Assembly (NCBI GenBank): GCA_030141605.1
Contig: JAQGDQ010000228.1
Coordinates: 250,001-314,000 of the forward strand
DNA length: 64,000 bases
Direction: 5' to 3'
Origin: Tubiluchus corallicola
Taxonomy: Eukaryota > Priapulida > Priapulimorpha > Priapulimorphida > Tubiluchidae
The translations under genes were made by a program, and so were the position numbers. Below are positions 57,561-64,000 of the stretch, in pieces (the stretch's first letter is position 1; every line of letters starts with the position of its first letter). The notes below the pieces were generated by a model. That model had not been told where the DNA came from. It saw only the letters and a program-made list of their open reading frames with translations, and did not search any database.

Positions 57561-59474
57561 TTATTTATAGTGCGGTTGCTTATTATTCAATGTGCAATTT
57601 TTAGCAGAGAAATTCCCCCTTGAGACACAGCAGTAGTCATTAGTAGCATTCTTGCACACCATAAAAAAAATTTGGGTGGGCATCACTAAATGGTGGCCAC
57701 TCAATTTCATACCCATTTTTGAAAATGGTGAAAACTTGCGTATTTTGAAAGAAATGATCTTTTCATTTGGTTTAATTTATATTAAAACAAGACAATAGTA
57801 AGAGTTTCTTGTTTTAGTGATGTTTATTGTATGTTATTATTATTATGCCAATTCAAAATTATCCTCTGTGGCCAATATTTTCGATTATCGATAGCAGTCG
57901 CTAGTTTACAAATGCTGCAATAGATTCTGGAAATTCTGAATGGGAAGATCTTGTAGAAGCTTTTAAGCATCAGATATGGATTCCTAAGTCCATACTTAGA
58001 CACAAAATCATCGTCCTTCCTGCGCTAATACCAGCTAAAGATATGCCCTTCGTAAACTAGTGGCAGCCATATTTTGTAGGCCATTTTGAAAATAACACCG
58101 TTCTGCTGAACTGACATTTTGCGCCATTTTTAAAACTCCTGCAAGAGGCTAGACCACGCTTACAGAAAGTCTACCTAGGTTGTTCTTACCTCAAGTGACT
58201 GACTGTACAAAGGGGTCAAATGATTTGGTCCTAAAAATCCTATCAGGACTCTATCCAAGGACAGGTTTAATTCTAGCGGTTGCCTTCGGCATAAAATAAG
58301 CAGCTAGAAATAATTAAAGGTCACGCAGTTAGTAGTCACGTAAAATGGGTATTGTTCGTAATTGTGAATTTTTTAATTAATTTATCTATCTATTGTCATC
58401 AAAAGAAAAAAGAGAATGATAACGAAATCCTCGTTACATAAATTTCCATTTGACCTGCATGTATTATCTTTTGCTATATTGGTATTTTATTTGATTTTAT
58501 TATGCGGCGTGCAGAGTACATTCCGCCTATGGCTAAAATTCTTCCCGTTAGAATTGAAATTCCTAATTGGGAACCAAATTTCTACTAGTTTGAGAACATT
58601 CTGTAAGTGGGATAGCAATCTGAAATCACAAGTCTAGGCAATTATAGCAAACTTACATAACCCTTCGGGTTGATATTTAGGTATCACTTGTTCGATAGTA
58701 AAACTTTCATGTAAAACAAAAAAGTACTGCAATATTGCAATATGCTACTTATACTGACGTAACCTTAGGCCGTTACATTTTGTTCTTATTATTTACTAAG
58801 GATTTACTCGACTCCGTCTACTCTAATGATACCATTCTGTGTAGTAAATACCAGAATGCTATGCTAATTCAACTAGTAATTAAAAGTATTTCGCCTACTT
58901 GACAGTAATCCAAATTTGGCTTTTACATTTCATGCAGCTCTGAGGTAGGGTGTTCTTGGCTGGATGCTATCTTCGATTACTTTCATGTAGATTTACATTA
59001 CGTTTGCTATAAACTTTCTCAAAAATATTTTTATCATTTCCTTTTAGTCTTATTATATAAAGCCGGCAGCAATAGGCTATGTTCACAGAATAGTTATTAT
59101 GATGGCTATAACCCCTACGCCGGCAGGTGATAAAAAATAGTGTATATGTTCGTGTCATCAAAAGCAGAGCAGAGAGAGTTCTAAGAACTATTACAAGTGT
59201 TACTAGTCTCTGTACCGATTATACCTAGCTTGCTTACTTAACGTAAGCAAAATTTTTTTATTTACAACTTTTCATCATTACATTTAAAGTGAATGACCTG
59301 TTTTTATACCTTGCGGACAAATAACATCGTGTTGGCATTGCCACTCTATTTTTGTACTTTTGCACGTGAGATGATTTGTACTCTTACTGCCGGGTTTTTC
59401 GTAGATGTTTCCTGATGTTAAACATTTAACAGAGTTCACGCTGCTTGTAAGAAGATTTTACTTCCTATTGCAAA
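57561..59474. other. Non-coding; nothing recognised
   Basis: About 1.9 kb with only short uninformative frames (58416-58637 plus, 58967-59161 minus). Confidence 0.5.
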
Positions 59475-60449
59475 TACCGTAAAACGGGGTGAGTTCGCCA
59501 CTTTTTAGGGGTATTTTTTTACGTTTCCTGCCATAGCAAGAGAATTAGCCAACCGATTTTCTTAGTTCAAACTTTATATTGCCCTTCGAATAAAACACTA
59601 TCGTGGGGTGAATTCGCCACTAACAATTTAACACTGTTTAATGCCATTCTAGGCAGCTGAAGTTAACTGGTTGTGATTGGCTGGTTGGGGGTGAGTTCGC
59701 CACCCTATGAAAAAATTATAAAAAATGTCTAGTTTTAGTTTTCAAATAGAAACTTCTACGTTGGCAAGGAAGGCTTGAACGTCTTGTGCACTGATCTTAT
59801 TGCGGGCGCCCTTGACGTTGCCAGCCACTCTGAAAACCAGATTGTTCCTTCGGGCGAATGATTTGACAAAGTCTATTCCAGGGGTGTTTGCCTTGAATCG
59901 TCGTTCCTGGATTCCCTTCGCGTCAAGAACACTCTTAATCACTAGTCGGAGATCGATGGCAGTCATTGGGAACCCCCACTCAGCGGCCACTGGGAGTGTT
60001 GGCGATTTCGTGCTCCTCAGCGGCGGAGAACACTGGCTGACCTCCGGTCTTCCGCGGATGACTTCCTGAGAGTTTGTCAGAAAGGGTCTTTCTTGGAACT
60101 CCGAATTGCCTCGCCGCTGGGCTGATTGTCCTGTTGGTATTCTTGACGGCATGCAGGGCAACTTCCAGAGCTTCTGGGGTATAATTTTGGTATCTATGAC
60201 CCGGTACAGGGGTGCAGGTGCGTGGCATGTTAAGTAGCAAGAAATAGTAGACAAATAATATGTAGCGCAGAATGGAATACTTCTAGTGCGAATTGAAAGA
60301 AGATAACTGTCGCAAACTGTTTATAATGACGGTGATCATGATATCTGTTCATTAAACACTGAACAATAGTTACAGCAAACCTACAATGGCCAATACGTAA
60401 GGGGTGGCGAACTCACCCTCGGGTGGCGAACTCACCCCGTTTTACGGTA
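59475..60449. mobile_element. Pogo-like TA-flanked DNA transposon, 975 bp, internally deleted
   Basis: Perfect 27-bp inverted termini (59475-59501 and 60423-60449) start TACCGTAAAACGGGG, with TA at each end as in Tc1/mariner-pogo elements. They enclose a minus-strand remnant with a psq-type helix-turn-helix. The motif GGGGTGARTTCGCCAC occurs at 59486-59501, 59605-59620 and 59688-59703, and inverted at 60404-60419 (one mismatch) and 60423-60438. The DDE catalytic part is absent, so the copy is non-autonomous. Perfect termini indicate a recent insertion. Confidence 0.92.
59742..60228 (-). pseudogene. Pogo-family transposase DNA-binding region, frameshifted and lacking DDE domain
   Basis: From an ATG at 60228, MPRTCTPVPGHRYQNYTPEA leads into a psq-type helix-turn-helix with ISPAARQFGVPRKTLSDKLS, then HPRKTGGQPVFSAAEEHEIA. 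The frame stops at TGA 59982-59980. From about 60000 another frame takes over with LPVAAEWGFPMTAIDLRLVI, continuing through RFKANTPGIDFVKSFARRNN to FLANVEVSI and stop at 59742. This second part matches the CENP-B-type second DNA-binding helix region. A one-base indel near 59995-60005 explains the switch. The stop comes before any DDE domain. Confidence 0.88.
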
Positions 60450-63400
60450 ATTATTTTTTACTACGTAGTAACGACATCCGGTTTGAAAATCACTGTTTTA
60501 AAAATTGATTTAGTGAAACCGAATCATTCTTAGATTCATAAAAAACCAGCAAAATTTGAAAAGATTAATCTACATGAACAAGTTTTGTGAATGCTTTTTG
60601 AAAGGTTGGCGTGCCATGTTTTACAGGATCATTTACAGGAAGCGCAAAAATACAGAAAAACTTTTGGTTACTCATGTATCTTTTACAGACGTGTTAAGAT
60701 TCATTATACTAACAATGGGCTCATTATATAACAAATCACAGAATTCTTAATTATTGAACTGGGTCAGTCTCTGACTCTGGCTTGATCTGTCTGAGATTTG
60801 ATCTATCAGTGTAGTCTGTTTGGGGTTTGTTCGTTTGAGGTCTAATTGTCGGCTGGATTCGTCTAACTAAACTGATAATGAAAAATGTGTTCCTTAATTC
60901 ACGGCCTGCGAATTAGTCCACAGTATGTTATATGTCTGTGCGAAATGCCAGTTACCTACGATGAGAACTGTACAAATTTCAAACATAAATTTGTACAAGA
61001 AATTCCAATAGCATGACCAAGAACTAGGGATCCGTACTACATCAAAACATACAATTTATCATTTGGGTCCATTGTTCAGTTACTCATATTGATGAACTTA
61101 TGCCCATGTTAGACCAAAACTCAGCCAAACCGGATCTCAGATAGATTACATTTCTGACAGGAAGACCTTTGATGTACCAGACAAGAATGAGCTAGAGCTA
61201 GAGTTAGAGCCACATTTAGAACAGAAAGAAGCTGACCCAATCCAATAATTACACCACATCTAGACCATGAGAGAAGCGGCAACTACAGACTACGATCTAA
61301 CCTATGTTAGACATTGCATCATTTATGTTAATGATTATTGACGCAAAATTGTTACATAATGACATTTTTTGTTTACGACACAATGCAGCATTTTTATTAC
61401 ATAATGCTGAATTGTTACATAGAGAGCCTTTTGTGTACAAACTTCACGTAATGCATAAGGTGAAGAATAATTTAGGGAACTGTCGAGGTGTTGGAGCTAC
61501 TTCTAGTGGATACAGGTCAGAAGGCAAAGAACATTGTCCGTGGCGCACCAATCGGGGAGTCAGCATTCAACCGAAAACCCTCCCATTAGTGCTAGTATTA
61601 GCGTCTCTATCATCTATATAGGTTACCCTTTGCGTCGAAAAGTAGGCCTACTGACTTTATGTCCTACATAATTCTTATTCGATATTTATATGGCGCTTTG
61701 AATTAAAGTCATGAGTTATTAATTTGTTGTTTACATTTTTGTTGATTTGATTAATTTGGTTTTTGGTATGATTTAGTTAACATTTATTAACCCCCGCCAT
61801 TTAATTAACAATCATTCATCCATTGTTTGTTTATAGCACTTCGCGATTTCTTGGTAGGCTGTTTTAATACATATGCTAGTTACGTAAATACACTTAATCT
61901 AATTTTTGTTTTTTCTTTTTCTATTGTAGATAAACTTTATGTTATGCGTAATAAGCTGAGGTATTTTGCTCAAAGCTCAAAATCACTTAAGATGGATGTT
62001 CTTGTCAGTGATCTAAAAAAACATTCACGGTTTCTACTCAGAGCATCTTTAATGTGTTCTTTAAAGTTCTTTTTACTCACTCTTGTCAGAAATCAAAAAT
62101 TAATGAAGGGAAAAAAAAAGAGTAATGCACTAGTCTCGGTGAGAAACTAACGTAAATCTTACCACTGTTCATTTCTGGCACTCAATGCTGCGAATAATGG
62201 GCATTAAAGCAAATGTTTTCTACTCAAAATTAAACGCTCTTTATAATAGTTGTATCACTTTTTCTCTATTCTTTTTGACTTTTTCTGTACAGTGGAGCTA
62301 ATCATTTTCTGACACTCTACAGCAATTGCAATAGTGAAAGTGTATTGTAAGAAGTCCAAATTATATATCATTTACTAAAAAAACACGAATCTAATAAGAC
62401 ACAAACATTGCATTTTCACTAAACAAAAATGCCCTACTTTCACTGTAATGCTTTTTTCTACTTTTTTAACAATTCAAAAGAAATAATGGTGACTGTCTAT
62501 GTTTTCCTTTTGCAAACATGTCCGTAATCTTAATGGGCAGGTATTTAGAAAGTGTATGCACTAAAATTGATTGCAGGCACTATTGCTAACTTCAAAATTT
62601 TCAAAAGTTTAAAACAATTCGTCGTTGAAGAAACACTAACTGCAGCCAGCATAAAGCTGTAATGCAGTACGTAAGCAATTGTTGAATAATTATGAAATTT
62701 TTTAAATGAACAATTTGCCCTGAAAATGTACAATTCATTTGCCCTGGGATGGCTGCCCCCTACCGCATACGCCTATAGTTCTTGTTGTAATTGGGGGAGG
62801 AGGAGGAGGAATGACCTTCCAGCAAAGTCATCTGTGTGCCATACTTCGCATTTGCTGGTTTCATTTTGTTAACAACGAAGAATTATGTCGGAGGGTATGT
62901 GATCCAATTGCAGTAACTACCAGCATCGTTTAGTAGTAAGCATCGAGTAAGCATGAACATCGTATGCATTATTTTATTTTGTTCTGATTTCTGATCTATG
63001 AAACAAGAACGATAATTATTACCTCAGAAGCGACACAGAACAGGTCCCTACTATAAGTATGCAGAACATGAAAGTGCATGTTTCCGAGTATAATAAGGGT
63101 TTGTTTCTAAACGTCATGTTTTGTCCCGATGGAGGATCTTTGGTTCATGGTGTTCCGAGATCTTAGCCCTTCTCAAAGAATTCTGCTATTGCTGCTCAGG
63201 TTGTGAAAATGAATTTGCGCGGAGATGACGTGTTGCAATAGTTATTATTTATATTAGGTGCTATTTTAATTTTTGTGATGCAGTTTATTGCATTTATATC
63301 CATGCATCCTTACTACGACCTTAAAAAATCATAGGTGCCCTGCGGATTTCAGGGCAGGGTGGGTTGGATCATGGACAAAATTTAACTTTGCTGGTTGTTG

Positions 63401-63529
63401 GAAGCGCTTACATTCCAGTCACTTAGTTCCTTGATAAATCACCTCGTTTCTGCTGCATGATTGCGCATAAGTCAGCAGTCGCAAGTTACTGTTTACTATA
63501 TATACATATACGTAGACATATAGACAAAG
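60450..63529. other. Non-coding; nothing firmly recognised
   Basis: Open frames at 61304-61621 and 61827-62150 (plus) show no recognised domain. The latter contains a good acceptor (tttctattgtag before 61930) leading into DKLYVMRNKLRYFAQ, a possible coiled coil, but no supporting donor or partner exon. Confidence 0.4.
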
Positions 63530-63785
63530 ACATTTATTTTCTCCAATAATGTGTTACAAATTTCCATTTAACGAAAAAATCTTTACTTTATCCATGGAGA
63601 TGGGGTTAGGAAAGACCGTAGCGGCGTAGGTCATCTAGTCACTCACTCCTTCCTCTTATAATTTAATATTGCGATAGCAGAAAAAATAATGGCACTGGAT
63701 GCAGTTATTGTTAATTACTTAAATAAAATGATCAAAATAAAGCAATAGCAAAAGAAAAAAGTATAAAACAAACATAACAATAATA
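63530..63785 (-). repeat. Diverged LINE 3' UTR-like fragment
   Basis: AGATGGGGTTAGGAAAGACC and a following GTCA...CTC stretch occur in the same order as GACGGGGTGGCGAAAAGACC and GTCAGCCACCTC in the 3' UTR at 48390-48440. Downstream, both turn AT/CA-rich with AACAATAATAAAC-like words. Similarity is low. Confidence 0.35.
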
Positions 63786-64000
63786 AACATTCCAGCCATT
63801 ACTCTACGTTATTCTAATAAGACTGTCATATATAATTTGGACTCATTTCTGACCGTAATTCCAGTAATACTGATTTTTTTATTGTGTCCCTATAATGGAC
63901 TATAATATCATTATTATTTTTGTAGTTTTCATTTTCAGTTTTTATTTTCTATTTTTAACTTGTGCCTACAATACAACAAAATGACAATGATGTGTGGATA

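Noticed and set aside
61827-62150. 107-codon plus-strand frame with a good internal acceptor
   Set aside because: No donor, partner exon or recognisable domain; kept only as a remark in the non-coding entry.
63690-63715. AATGGCACTGGAT resembling the start of the miR-263/183 family
   Set aside because: Only about 12 bases match and the flanks do not fold into a miRNA hairpin; it lies in a LINE-like fragment.

Overview
The window is animal nuclear DNA, most likely from an invertebrate. It is AT-rich and gene-poor, with short exons separated by multi-kilobase introns that use ordinary GT-AG splice signals. Long tri- and tetranucleotide arrays and relics of LINEs, a Ty3/Gypsy-type retrotransposon and TA-flanked DNA transposons fill much of the rest. 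The lineage cannot be fixed from sequence alone. No bacterial gene organisation, operon, CRISPR array, rRNA or convincing tRNA was found.

Two multi-exon genes can be reconstructed, both on the minus strand. Gene 1 (9685-31713) encodes a six-finger C2H2 transcription factor of the LIN-29 / Rotund-Squeeze / ZNF362-ZNF384 family. Its six coding exons are 31713-31612, 25345-25307, 19056-18739, 15734-15677, 12416-12187 and 10755-9685. Their splice phases agree at every junction and they sum to 1818 nt (605 codons plus stop). Gene 2 (45687-53227) encodes a predicted secreted collagen-like protein of 260 residues: signal peptide, acidic run, CNC motif, 51 uninterrupted Gly-X-Y triplets, CTC motif and a basic tail. 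Its three exons (53227-53110, 48193-47708, 45865-45687) sum to 783 nt in consistent phase.

Layout: 1-9.1 kb is non-coding, with a CAG/CTG array (3.2-3.8 kb) and a mariner-like TA-flanked element (5.4-6.2 kb). 9.1-31.7 kb is gene 1, whose introns hold tandem repeats, two small inverted-repeat elements, a LINE 3' end and very long GTGA/GGTA arrays. 31.7-45.7 kb is non-coding and may hold gene 1's 5' untranslated exons. 45.7-53.2 kb is gene 2; intron 2 holds a LINE relic and a TAC array, and intron 1 holds a second LINE and a broken Gypsy element with a proline-tRNA-type primer site. 53.4-64 kb is repeat-rich: a LINE reverse-transcriptase relic, a 1.66-kb inverted-repeat element carrying alternating palindromes, and a 975-bp pogo-like element keeping only a frameshifted DNA-binding region.

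The most notable items are the collagen-like gene, the pogo-like element with iterated GGGGTGARTTCGCCAC sites, the alternating-palindrome element, the rearranged Gypsy element, and the association of LINE 3' tails with tetranucleotide microsatellites. Exon joins are inferred from splice motifs, phase and open frame; no transcript evidence was available.
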